Positions 13,799-24,826 of a stretch of 64,000 nt of DNA are shown in pieces. How positions within the stretch are numbered: the stretch's first letter is position 1; every line of letters begins with the position of its first letter. Origin of the DNA: DATFQI01 sp963816955 (GTDB taxonomy: Bacteria; Actinomycetota; Thermoleophilia; Solirubrobacterales; Solirubrobacteraceae); the NCBI GenBank assembly GCA_963816955.1, contig CAWFME010000004.1, positions 1 through 64,000 on the forward strand. Reading direction: 5' to 3'. The notes beneath the pieces are model-generated. The model ran no database searches. It was not told the DNA's origin and saw only the letters and a list, made by a program, of their open reading frames with translations. A program made the translations under genes and the position numbers.

Positions 13799-13822
13799 CC
13801 GCACGATCACGCAGAGGATCAG

Positions 13823-14948
13823 ATGAAGGTCGGCGTTCCCACCGAGATCAAGACGGACGAGTACCGCGTCGCGCTCACCCCCTCCGGCGTGCGCGAGCTG
13901 GCGGAGCACGGCCACGAGGTCGTGGTCCAGGCCGGGGCCGGGGAGGGGTCGTCGATCTCCGACGCCGACTACCGCGAGCAGGGCGCGCGAGATCCTGCCC
14001 GACGCCGCCGCCGTGTTCGGCGCGGCGGACATGATCGTCAAGGTCAAGGAGCCGCAGGCGCCCGAGGTGGCGCTGCTGGAGCCGCGCCACACGCTGTTCA
14101 CCTACCTGCACCTCGCGCCCGACCCCGTGCTCACCCAGGGGCTCGTGGACTCCGGCGCGACGTGCGTGGCCTACGAGACGGTCGAGGACTCGCGCGGGCG
14201 GCTGCCGCTGCTGGCGCCGATGAGCGAGGTGGCGGGCAAGATCGCCACGCAGGCGGGAGCGTTCATGCTCGAGAAGCCGCTCGGCGGGCGCGGGATCCTG
14301 CTCGGCGGCGTGCCGGGCGTGGCGGCCGCGAACGTGATGGTGATCGGCGGCGGCGTGGTCGGCATGAACGCCGCCTTCATCGCCATCGGCATGGAGGCGA
14401 CGGTCTACGTCTACGACCGCAACATCGACCGCCTGCGCGAGCTCGACATCGCCTTCGGCGGCCGCGCGGACACCTGCTACGCGTCGACGCTGGACATCGA
14501 GAAGCGCCTGCCCGACGTCGACCTCGTCATCGGCGCGGTGCTCGTACACGGCGCGAAGGCGCCGTACGTGATCCGCCGCGAGCAGCTCAAGCTGATGAAG
14601 AAGGGCGCCGTGATCGTCGACGTCTCGATCGACCAGGGCGGCTGCTTCGAGACCTCGCGGCCGACGACCCACTCCGACCCCACCTACGAGGTCGACGGCG
14701 TCACCCACTACTGCGTGGCCAACATGCCGGGGGCGGTCCCGATCACCTCGACCTACGCGCTGACCAACGCGACGCTGCCCTACGTGCTGCACGTCGCCGA
14801 CGCCGGCGTCGAGCGCGCCTCGCGCGAGAACCCCGGCCTCGCCAAGGGCGTCAACGTCGTCGCGGGCAAGGTCACCTACGAGCCCGTCGCCGACGCGACG
14901 GACCAGGAGTACACGGAGCTCTACGAGGCCCTGGGCGCCGCGGCCTGA
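13823..14948 (+). pseudogene. ald: Alanine dehydrogenase, interrupted by one +1 frameshift
   Basis: NAD-dependent alanine dehydrogenase (L-alanine to pyruvate and ammonia), split over two frames. The N-terminus (MKVGVPTEIKTDEYRVALTP) runs from 13823 to about 13988. The rest (EILPDAAAVFGAADMIVKVK onward) continues one frame over to 14948. Deleting one base at about 13988 gives 374 residues, matching the family's usual length of about 371. The substrate-binding Lys (KVKEP), the catalytic His (YLHLAP), the Rossmann motif (GGGVVGMNA) and the catalytic Asp (SIDQGG) are all present. Apart from the indel it looks fully conserved, so either a very recent mutation or a sequence error. It sits directly after its likely regulator and converges with the DUF559 gene (28-bp overlap). 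Confidence 0.88.
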
Positions 14949-15737
14949 GCGAGCACGGCCGCCAGCTGCGCGGCCACGAGCGTCGGCTGACGCTGGAGCC
15001 GGCGGTACGTGACGCGCAGCACGCGCCAGCCTCTCGCCATCAGCGCGGCATCCCTGGCGCGGTCCGCCTCGAAGCCCTCGCGTGGCCCGTGCGTGGCCCA
15101 GCCGTCGGTCTCGACCGCGACCTTCAGCTCGGGCCACGCGAAGTCGAGCCGGTAGCGGCCGACGCGGTACTGCGCGATGCGGCTGAGGGAGGCCCGCGCG
15201 GCGCGCGAGCGCGCGGAAGCGCTCCTCGAAGTCGTTCTCCGTCGGGCGTTCGACCGGCAGCTGCTCCGGCCGGCAGAGCCCACGCGCGAGCGCTTCGCGA
15301 ACCAGCCGGTCGGGCCAGCCCATGTCCTCGAGCGTGCGGAGCGGCGTGGTCACCGGGATGCCGTACACGTACGTGACGTCCTCGGGTTCGAGTCCTCGGT
15401 GGATGATCAGGCCAGCTCGGCTGCGTCGCTGGCCGCGGGTGAGCGAGACGTGGAGAACGGCGGGCATCGAGAGGGTGAGTCTGTGAAGCGCGGTCGAAGT
15501 GTCGAAGCTCGCCGCCGAGTGCGGGCCCGTGGCCAGCGTCGCTGCCCGGGCGCGCCCGCGGTCCGACAGCGGCCATAGGGCGTAGACGCCGCGCCACACC
15601 GGCGTCAGCGACCCGTCGCGGACGCGATGGCGCACCGCGTCGGGGCTGAACCCGAGCCCCGCGAGTTGAGCGCGGGTCACCACGCCGTCCTGCCGATCGG
15701 CGGTGCGCCTCAACGCCCCAACGTCACTCGGCGGCAC
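14921..15737 (-). pseudogene. AbiEi-like HTH plus DUF559 domain protein, one +1 frameshift
   Basis: The N-terminal half carries the winged-helix domain seen in AbiEi-type antitoxins (DRQDGVVTRAQLAGLGFS, then HRVRDGSLTPVWRGVYAL). The C-terminal half is a DUF559, restriction-endonuclease-like fold (GRYRLDFAWPELKVAVETDG, then RARDAALMARGWRVLRVTY). The two lie in different frames; deleting one base at about 15179 joins them as ...GLPQP-IAQYRVG..., giving 271 residues. Such solo proteins are common in actinobacteria, usually without a toxin partner, and their role is unknown. I chose the GTG at 15737 because GGGAGGGG sits just before it; a TTG at 15752 is the alternative. Four GTGACGTT sites surround its 5' end. 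Confidence 0.75.
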
Positions 15738-15823
15738 CGCTACCCCTCCCAAAGTGACGTTTGCGGCGCTATAGCACCCTCAACGTCACTTTCGACGGGG
15801 TGGATGCTCCGGCGTGTGACGTT
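15720..15823. repeat. Four alternating copies of the 8-mer GTGACGTT
   Basis: AACGTCAC occurs at 15720-15727 and 15782-15789; its reverse complement GTGACGTT occurs at 15754-15761 and 15816-15823. Each AACGTCAC lies 34 bp before its GTGACGTT partner. The inner pair extends to an 11-bp perfect inverted repeat (15751-15761 with 15782-15792). The array lies at the 5' end of the DUF559 gene and upstream of rpsL, so it is a candidate operator for one or both. Confidence 0.65.
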
Positions 15824-15914
15824 GGTGCAGCGCGCGGGCATGCCGGCCAGCTTGCCTCACCCGGGGCCCGCGCGGGCCGCGCGGACGCTCCTTTTCACTC
15901 TCTACGAGCGCAGT

Positions 15915-15932
15915 TGTCGCGATTCCGCGACA
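15915..15932. promoter_or_regulatory. Inverted repeat upstream of rpsL
   Basis: TGTCGCG (15915-15921) and CGCGACA (15926-15932) form a perfect 7-bp dyad with a 4-nt centre, about 50 bp before rpsL. A TAGCAT hexamer (15965-15970) ends 10 nt before the rpsL start and may be the -10. The dyad could be an operator or a hairpin; the sequence does not decide. Confidence 0.4.
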
Positions 15933-15980
15933 CGCCGACGCAAAACAGAGCGCAAACCCGCTGCTAGCATGCCCCGCCGT

Positions 15981-16376
15981 ATGCCGACGACCTCCCAGCT
16001 TGTCCGCAAGGGCCGCCAGGCCCCCAAGAAGAAGCTTGCGACCCCCGGCCTGAAGTCCGGCAAGGGACGCAAGAAGCGCGTGGCCGCTCCTCAGCGCCGC
16101 GGCGTGTGCACGCGTGTGTACACGACGACGCCGAAGAAGCCGAACTCCGCGCTTCGCAAGGTCGCCCGCGTGCGGCTGACCAACTCGATGGAGGTCACGG
16201 TCTACATCCCGGGCGAGGGCCACAACCTGCAGGAGCACTCCGTCGTGCTCGTGCGTGGCGGCCGCGTCAAGGACCTCCCGGGCGTCCGCTACAAGGTCGT
16301 CCGCGGGACGCTCGACGCCGCCGGCGTCAGCGATCGCAAGAAGGCCCGCTCGCAGTACGGCGTGAAGGCGAAGTAA
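15981..16376 (+). CDS. rpsL: 30S ribosomal protein S12
   Basis: A 131-residue S12, the 30S protein at the decoding centre. The family hallmarks TTPKKPNSALRKVARVRLTN and YIPGEGHNLQEHSVVLVRGG are unchanged, including the Lys of the PKKPNS loop (streptomycin site). I start at the second ATG (MPTTSQLVRKGRQ), which aligns with other S12 proteins, rather than the ATG 12 bp upstream. No Shine-Dalgarno sequence is visible. It heads the str cluster and its stop shares a base with the rpsG start (TAATG). Confidence 0.97.
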   Translation: MPTTSQLVRKGRQAPKKKLATPGLKSGKGRKKRVAAPQRRGVCTRVYTTTPKKPNSALRKVARVRLTNSMEVTVYIPGEGHNLQEHSVVLVRGGRVKDLPGVRYKVVRGTLDAAGVSDRKKARSQYGVKAK

Positions 16377-16846
16377 TGCCGCGTCGCGCAGCAGCACAGC
16401 AGCGGCCGGTCGAGGCCGATCCGGTCCACCGCTCCAAGCTCGTCCAGCAGGTCATCAACCGCGTGATGCTCGACGGCAAGAAGTCCACCGCCGAGCGCAT
16501 CGTCTATGACGCGCTGGCGATCCTCTCCGAGCGCACGGGCAAGGACCCGGTCGAGGCCCTGGAGACGTCGATCAAGGCGCTCACCCCGGTCCTCGAGGTC
16601 CGCTCCCGCCGCGTCGGCGGCGCCACCTACCAGGTGCCCGTCGAGGTGCCGCAGCGCCGCGCCCGCACGCTCGCCGTGCGCTGGCTCGTCGAGTTCGCGC
16701 GCAACCGGCGCGAGAAGTCCATGGCGCAGCGGCTCGCCAACGAGCTGCTGGACGCGCAGTCCCAGCAGGGCGGCGCGTACAAGCGCAAGGACGACATCTT
16801 CCGCATGGCGCAGGCCAACAAGGCCTTCGCCCACTACCGCTGGTAG
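16376..16846 (+). CDS. rpsG: 30S ribosomal protein S7
   Basis: A 156-residue S7, the assembly-initiating protein of the 30S head, binding 16S rRNA and lying next to the E site. Landmarks are VNRVMLDGKKSTAERIVYDA-like sequence, RSRRVGGATYQVPVEVPQRR, and the C-terminal GAYKRKDDIFRMAQANKAFA. Start and stop are tight: it overlaps rpsL by one base, and the next gene's GTG follows the TAG directly. Confidence 0.97.
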   Translation: MPRRAAAQQRPVEADPVHRSKLVQQVINRVMLDGKKSTAERIVYDALAILSERTGKDPVEALETSIKALTPVLEVRSRRVGGATYQVPVEVPQRRARTLAVRWLVEFARNRREKSMAQRLANELLDAQSQQGGAYKRKDDIFRMAQANKAFAHYRW

Positions 16847-17791
16847 GTGCGCGCAGTCGCCGTCACCCAGTGGGGCGGCCGTGAGCGGATGGAGCTGCTC
16901 GACGTCGAGCCGCCGCCCGTCGCCCCCGACGGCGTGCTGGTCCGCGTCCGCGCGGCGGGGCTGAACCCCGTCGACTACAAGGTCCGCGAAGGCAAGCTGG
17001 CAGGCGCCTTCCCGCACCACTTCCCCGTGATCCTCGGCTGGGACGTCGCCGGCGAGGTCGAGGCGGTCGGGCCCGCCGTCACGTGGTTCAAGCCCGGCGA
17101 CGCCGTCTACGGCTACAACCGCCGCCACGACCTCGGCTTCGGCACCTACGCGGAGCTGACCACCGGCCCCGAGGGCTACTTCGCGCACATGCCGCGCGAG
17201 CTGTCCTTCGAGGAGGCCGCCGCGCTGCCGCTGGCCGCGCTGACCGCGCACCAGGCGATCGAGCGCTCGGGCCTGCGGGGCGGCGAGACGTTCTTCGTGC
17301 CCGGCGGCGCCGGCGGCGTGGGGCATCTGGCGATCCAGCTCGCCGTCGAGCGCGGCGCGCGCGTGATCTCCTCCGCGGGCCCCGACAACCAGGACTTCCT
17401 GCGCGAGCTGGGGGCGGAGCCGATCGACTACACGCGCGAGGACGTCCCCGCGCGCGTGCACGAGCTCTCGCCGGGCGACGGCGCGGACGCCGCGCTGGAC
17501 ATCTGGGGCGGCGACGGCCGCGCCGAGGTGCTGCAGACGCTGCGCCGCGGCGGGCGCATGGTGTCGTTGGCCTCTCCGCCGCCGGAGAAGTGCGACGGAT
17601 TCGAGATCCACTACATCTTCGTGCGCCCGAGCGGCTACGACCTCGGCGAGCACATCACGCCGCTCGTGCAGGAGGGGCGGCTGAAGGCCCACATCGAGGA
17701 GACCTATCCGCTCGAGCGGGCGGCCGACGCGCACGAGCGCCTCGAGGCCGGCCACGTGCGCGGCAAGCTCGTCCTCAGCCTCGGCGACTAG
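16847..17791 (+). CDS. Zinc-independent MDR-family NADPH:quinone oxidoreductase-like protein
   Basis: A 314-residue medium-chain dehydrogenase/reductase of the quinone-oxidoreductase type. The N-terminal GroES-like domain shows LNPVDYKVREG and GWDVAGEVEAVG; the nucleotide-binding loop is GGAGGVGHLAIQLAVERGA. The catalytic zinc ligands of alcohol dehydrogenases are absent, which points to reduction of quinones or enones with NADPH. The GTG start directly abuts the rpsG stop, so it is read from the str promoter, an unusual guest between rpsG and fusA. Its stop overlaps the convergent membrane-protein stop. Confidence 0.87.
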   Translation: MRAVAVTQWGGRERMELLDVEPPPVAPDGVLVRVRAAGLNPVDYKVREGKLAGAFPHHFPVILGWDVAGEVEAVGPAVTWFKPGDAVYGYNRRHDLGFGTYAELTTGPEGYFAHMPRELSFEEAAALPLAALTAHQAIERSGLRGGETFFVPGGAGGVGHLAIQLAVERGARVISSAGPDNQDFLRELGAEPIDYTREDVPARVHELSPGDGADAALDIWGGDGRAEVLQTLRRGGRMVSLASPPPEKCDGFEIHYIFVRPSGYDLGEHITPLVQEGRLKAHIEETYPLERAADAHERLEAGHVRGKLVLSLGD

Positions 17792-18366
17792 CGCTCCGGG
17801 GGCGCGGGGTCTTCGTCGGGCGGCGGGGCCTCGGTCTCGGTCTCGGCGGCGCGGGCGCGCCGGGCGCGGTGGCGCGCCTCGCTCTGCTCGCGTGCGGCGG
17901 TCACGCGGCTGCGCAGCAGCAGCAGGCCGCCCATCAGCAGCACGACCGCGCAGGTGATCTCCACCCAGAAGCCGGCGCCGGGGTTCGCCTCGGCGAGGTC
18001 GTAGGTGCGGCCGATCAGCCCCGTCTCGTCGAGCGACGGCACGTCGAAGATCGCCGCGATCAACAGCGCGAGCGCGCCGAGGGCCGCGACCGCGGCGGCC
18101 GCCGGGCGCGAGCCGCCGATCACCGCGCCGTAGCTCATCACCAGCGACACGAGCCCGATCAGCCCGATCGCGTAGCCGTGGTGCTCGCCGCCCTTGGTGA
18201 TCCCGCCCTCGGGCACGACCGTCACGGCCACGATCTCGCGGTAGGTCAACAGCTCCGAGACGATCAGCCCCACGCCCGCGAGCCACAGCACGACCAGCGG
18301 CCCGTAGCGCACGACCGCCGCGGAGACGGCCTCGGGCGGCCGGGGCAGGGCGATCGGGCGAGCCAT
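17788..18366 (-). CDS. Four-helix membrane protein of unknown function
   Basis: A 192-residue protein with four predicted membrane helices (around residues 21-42, 68-86, 91-108 and 133-150). A charged, Arg/Glu/Pro-rich cytoplasmic tail of about 40 residues follows. I do not recognise the family. A loop GGITKGGEHHG precedes the second helix. It is convergent with the MDR gene, whose stop it overlaps, and is divergent from fusA, so the 246-bp region 18367-18612 must hold promoters for both directions. Confidence 0.65.
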   Translation of the reverse strand: MARPIALPRPPEAVSAAVVRYGPLVVLWLAGVGLIVSELLTYREIVAVTVVPEGGITKGGEHHGYAIGLIGLVSLVMSYGAVIGGSRPAAAAVAALGALALLIAAIFDVPSLDETGLIGRTYDLAEANPGAGFWVEITCAVVLLMGGLLLLRSRVTAAREQSEARHRARRARAAETETEAPPPDEDPAPPER

Positions 18367-18424
18367 CGCCGCAGCATAAGGGTGGAAGCCCCGTACGTGG
18401 CCTGGGGAGCGGAAAAGCCTTTGC

Positions 18425-18612
18425 TATCTTGGAGGGCCGTTGCCTGCTGCCGCAGGCTCGGTCCTTCACATGGAGACCCGCGAGACATAGCCCTCGAGCC
18501 GTTCGGGCCTCTCCACGTGCATGACCTGGGCCCGGTAGGGCCCGTTTTTTTGCCCGCAGGAGAGGAAACCCTCCCGCACACGCACGAGAGAAGCTGACGA
18601 GAGAAGATTCAA
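18425..18612 (+). promoter_or_regulatory. Leader of fusA with folded segments and an internal terminator
   Basis: TATCTT (18425-18430) is a likely -10. The about 175-nt leader then holds a 6-bp hairpin with TGCC loop (about 18441-18456), a long-range pairing TGGAGA (18471-18476) with TCTCCA (18510-18515), and a terminator-like hairpin at 18527-18551. Purine-rich stretches before the ATG supply the ribosome site. This is the layout of an attenuated translation-factor operon; the controlling signal is not identifiable. Confidence 0.55.
18527..18551 (+). terminator. Intrinsic terminator in the fusA leader
   Basis: GGGCCC (18528-18533), loop GGTA, GGGCCC (18538-18543), a flanking T-G pair, then seven consecutive T (18545-18551). 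It is the clearest hairpin-plus-T-tract in the window, and it lies 61 bp before the fusA start. Confidence 0.75.
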
Positions 18613-20712
<2,100 letters not shown>

Positions 20713-20785
20713 TCGCGCTAGTCTGCACGGGTTCTCCCGGCACCTGAACGACAAGACTTAGAGACGACAGAGGAGCGAATTCAAA

Positions 20786-21973
<1,188 letters not shown>

Positions 21974-22000
21974 TACCCGCGCAGTTTCGTCAGATACGAC

Positions 22001-22048
22001 CTAGGGGCGGGCTCCGATGCCCGGAGTCCGCCCTTAGTGCGCAAGCAC
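22001..22048 (+). promoter_or_regulatory. Two adjacent hairpins in the rpsJ (S10 operon) leader
   Basis: A 16-bp stem (22001-22016 with 22022-22037, two G-T pairs, five-base loop) is followed at once by a 4-bp GNRA tetraloop hairpin (GTGC-GCAA-GCAC, 22037-22048). The first could terminate tuf transcription, though no T-run follows. It lies where other bacteria place the L4-responsive S10 leader, so it may regulate; that is inference. Confidence 0.5.
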
Positions 22049-22093
22049 CCAGCCAGAGATTCCACACGAGAGACCGGACAGAGAAAGAGCCCA

Positions 22094-22423
22094 GTGGCCG
22101 CAGTAGCCCAGAACAAGATCCGCATCCGCCTCAAGGCCTACGACTCGTCGGCCATCGAGACGGCTGCGAAGGAGATCGTCGAGACGGCGACGCGAACCGG
22201 CGCGACCGTGTCGGGGCCCGTGCCGCTGCCCACGGAGAAGAACGTCTACGCGGTGATCAAGTCGCCGTTCAAGGACAAGGACTCCCAGGAGCACTTCGAG
22301 ATCCGGACGCACAAGCGCTTGATCGACATCCACCAGCCCACGCCCAAGACGGTCGACTCGCTCCAGCGGCTCGACCATCTGCCCGCCGGCGTGGACATCG
22401 AGATCCGACTCGCCTTCGGCTGA
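22094..22423 (+). CDS. rpsJ: 30S ribosomal protein S10
   Basis: A 109-residue S10 of the 30S head, with the expected QNKIRIRLKAYDSSAIE start, GPVPLPTEKNVY, and HKRLIDIHQPTPKTVDSLQR. I chose the GTG at 22094 because it aligns with the family and follows AGAGAAAGAG. Upstream in-frame sequence is leader. It heads the S10 operon; rplC starts 4 bp after its stop. Confidence 0.96.
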   Translation: MAAVAQNKIRIRLKAYDSSAIETAAKEIVETATRTGATVSGPVPLPTEKNVYAVIKSPFKDKDSQEHFEIRTHKRLIDIHQPTPKTVDSLQRLDHLPAGVDIEIRLAFG

Positions 22424-22427
22424 GCAC

Positions 22428-23045
22428 ATGACCGCCATCCTCGCCAAGAAGCTGGGCATGACCCAGCGGTTCTCAGACGACGGTCGCGTCGAGCGCGTCA
22501 CCGTGCTCGAGGCCGGCCCCTGTCCCGTGCTCGCGATCCGCACGCCTGACGCGGACGGCTACGAGGCCGTCCAGCTCGGCTTCGGCTCCGTGCGCGAGAA
22601 GGCGCTCTCCAAGGGCGAGCTCGGGCACCTCAAGAAGGCCGACGCGCCGCCGCTGCGCACGGTCAAGGAGTTCCGCGACCACGCCGGCGAGCTCACCGTG
22701 GGCGACACGGTGACCGTCGAGGCCTTCGAGGTCGGCCAGGAGGTCAAGGTCTCCGGCAAGTCCAAGGGCAAGGGCTTCGCGGGCACGATCAAGCGCCACA
22801 ACTTCGCCGCCGGTCCCAAGTCCCACGGCTCGCACAACGTGCGCGCCCCGGGCTCGATCGGCGCCTCGGCGACCCCCTCGCGCGTGTTCAAGGGCATCAA
22901 GGGCCCTGGCCGCATGGGCGGCGGGCGGATCACCCAGCGCGGGCTGACCATCGTCGAGCTGATCCCCGACCAGAACCTGATGCTCGTCCGCGGCTCGGTG
23001 CCCGGCCCGAAGGGCGGCACCGTGGAGGTGCGCACCGATGGCTGA
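22428..23045 (+). CDS. rplC: 50S ribosomal protein L3
   Basis: A 205-residue L3, an early-assembly 50S protein whose loop reaches the peptidyl transferase centre. KKLGMTQRFSDDG, SKGKGFAGTIKRHNF, and SHGSHNVRAPGSIG with the RMGG loop are diagnostic. It overlaps rplD by 8 bp. Confidence 0.97.
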   Translation: MTAILAKKLGMTQRFSDDGRVERVTVLEAGPCPVLAIRTPDADGYEAVQLGFGSVREKALSKGELGHLKKADAPPLRTVKEFRDHAGELTVGDTVTVEAFEVGQEVKVSGKSKGKGFAGTIKRHNFAAGPKSHGSHNVRAPGSIGASATPSRVFKGIKGPGRMGGGRITQRGLTIVELIPDQNLMLVRGSVPGPKGGTVEVRTDG

Positions 23046-23685
23046 CGCTCCGATCCTCGGCGGCACCCGCAAGCACAAGCTCGACGACGAGGTGTTCGGC
23101 GTGCCGTTCAACGGCCCGCTCGTGCACGAGGTCGTGCTGGCCGAGCTCGCCGCCCGCCGTCGCGGCACGCACGCCACCAAGACCCGCGGCATGGTCCGCG
23201 GCGGTGGCGCCAAGCCGTGGCGCCAGAAGGGCACGGGCCGCGCCCGCGCCGGCTCGAGCCGCTCCCCGATCTGGACCGGCGGCGGCACCGTGTTCGGCCC
23301 GCAGCCGCGCCACTACACGGTCAAGGTCAACCGCAAGGCGCGCCGCGCCGCGCTTCGCTGCGCGCTGTCGGTGCACGCCGAGCGCAAGTCGATCTTCGCC
23401 TTCGACCTCGCCGACTTCGAGGCCCCTTCGACGAAGAAGGCCGCCGAGATGATCGCCGACCGCCGCGCCGGCTCGGTGCTGGTCGTGCTCGGAGCGGAGG
23501 AGTCCGCCGCGGCCAAGTCCTTCCGCAACCTCGCGGGTGTGAGCGTCATCCCGACCGAGGCCTGCGGCGTCGCCGACCTCGTCGGCCACGCCACGCTGCT
23601 GGTCTCCGAGGTCGCGCTGAACACGCTCACCGAGCGGGCGAAGAAGCCCGTCGTCCGCATCGGCCTAGAGGAGGCGAGCGCCTGA
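23038..23685 (+). CDS. rplD: 50S ribosomal protein L4
   Basis: A 215-residue L4, which lines the exit tunnel and, in some bacteria, represses the S10 operon. The tunnel-loop region RRRGTHATKTRGMVRGGGAK with KPWRQKGTGRARAGSSRSPI is intact. The ATG lies within the end of rplC. The rplW ATG overlaps its stop by one base. Confidence 0.97.
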   Translation: MADAPILGGTRKHKLDDEVFGVPFNGPLVHEVVLAELAARRRGTHATKTRGMVRGGGAKPWRQKGTGRARAGSSRSPIWTGGGTVFGPQPRHYTVKVNRKARRAALRCALSVHAERKSIFAFDLADFEAPSTKKAAEMIADRRAGSVLVVLGAEESAAAKSFRNLAGVSVIPTEACGVADLVGHATLLVSEVALNTLTERAKKPVVRIGLEEASA

Positions 23686-23981
23686 TGGATGCATCCCAGG
23701 TGATCATCCGGCCCGTCGTCTCCGAGAAGTCGTACGTGCTGGCGACGGCACAGAAGTACACCTTCCGCGTCCACCCGGACGCGCACAAGACGCAGATCAA
23801 GCAGGCCGTCGAGCAGCTGTTCGGCGTGACCGTGCTCGAGGTGCGCACGTCGAAGGTCCCCTCGAAGCCGAAGCGCCGCGGCTACACCAGCGGCCGCACG
23901 CGCGCCTGGAAGAAGGCGATCGTGCAGGTGCGCGAGGGCGACTCCATCCCGATCTTCCAGGGCCTCGAGGCCGATCTCTGA
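23685..23981 (+). CDS. rplW: 50S ribosomal protein L23
   Basis: A 98-residue L23 at the tunnel exit, docking site for trigger factor and SRP. IIRPVVSEKSYVLA and YTFRVHPDAHKTQIKQAVE open the domain; KRRGYTSGRTRAWKKAIVQV closes it. Start ATG overlaps the rplD stop (TGATG); its own stop does the same with rplB. Confidence 0.96.
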   Translation: MDASQVIIRPVVSEKSYVLATAQKYTFRVHPDAHKTQIKQAVEQLFGVTVLEVRTSKVPSKPKRRGYTSGRTRAWKKAIVQVREGDSIPIFQGLEADL

Positions 23982-24826
23982 TGCCGATCCGCAAGCCCAA
24001 GCCCACCTCCCCCGGCCGTCGGTTCGTCTCCTACGCCGACTACGCCGAGATCACGAAGACCACGCCTGAGAAGTCCCTCGTCGAGGGGCTCAAGAAGTCC
24101 GGCGGCCGCAACGCCAACGGGCGCAAGACCGCCCGCCATCGCGGCGGCGGCGCCAAGCGCCTGTACCGGCGGATCGACTTCAAGCGCACGCGCGACAACA
24201 TCCCGGCGAAGGTCGCCGCGATCGAGTACGACCCCAACCGGTCGGCCTACATCGCGCTGCTGCACTACATCGACGGCGTCAAGAGCTACATCCTCGCGCC
24301 GAACCGGCTGCGCGTCGGCATGAACGTCGTCTCCGGCGTCGGCCAGGACATCGCCGTCGGCAACGCGATGCCGCTGTCGGCGATGCCGGTCGGCACGCTC
24401 GTGCACAACGTCGAGCTCCAGCCCGGCCGCGGCGGCCAGCTCGCCCGCTCCGCCGGCTCGAGCATCCAGCTGATGGCCAAGGAGGGCGACATGGCGACGT
24501 TGCGCCTGCCCTCCGGCGAGATGCGCATGGTGCGCGCCGAGTGCCGCGCCACCGTCGGCGTGGTCGGCAACGCCGACCACCAGAACGTCACGGTGGGCAA
24601 GGCCGGCCGCAAGCGCCACATGGGCGTGCGCCCGCAGACGCGCGGCACCGCCATGAACCCGGTGGACCACCCGCACGGCGGCGGCGAGGGCGCCTCCCCG
24701 CTGGGCAACCACCCGATGACGCCCTGGGGCGTGCCGACGATCGGCTACCGCACCCGCAAGAAGGGCAAGCAGTCCGACCGCTACATCGTCCGCGGCCGCC
24801 GCCGTGGCAAGAAGGGCAGCCGCTGA
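23981..24826 (+). CDS. rplB: 50S ribosomal protein L2
   Basis: A 281-residue L2, needed for subunit joining and peptidyl transfer. The conserved peptidyl-transferase-linked histidine lies in MNPVDHPHGGGEG. Also visible are KTARHRGGGAKRLYRRIDFK and PVGTLVHNVELQPGRGGQLA. The end is Arg/Lys-rich. One-base overlaps with both neighbours show tight coupling. Confidence 0.98.
   Translation: MPIRKPKPTSPGRRFVSYADYAEITKTTPEKSLVEGLKKSGGRNANGRKTARHRGGGAKRLYRRIDFKRTRDNIPAKVAAIEYDPNRSAYIALLHYIDGVKSYILAPNRLRVGMNVVSGVGQDIAVGNAMPLSAMPVGTLVHNVELQPGRGGQLARSAGSSIQLMAKEGDMATLRLPSGEMRMVRAECRATVGVVGNADHQNVTVGKAGRKRHMGVRPQTRGTAMNPVDHPHGGGEGASPLGNHPMTPWGVPTIGYRTRKKGKQSDRYIVRGRRRGKKGSR

Noticed and set aside
13980..13995. 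Programmed ribosomal frameshift in ald
   Set aside because: No slippery heptamer, stop codon or stimulatory hairpin is placed as in known frameshift sites, and two neighbouring genes have similar lesions.
15627..15980. In-frame upstream extension of rpsL
   Set aside because: S12 proteins begin at the MPTT position; the upstream frame is intergenic and holds repeats and a dyad.
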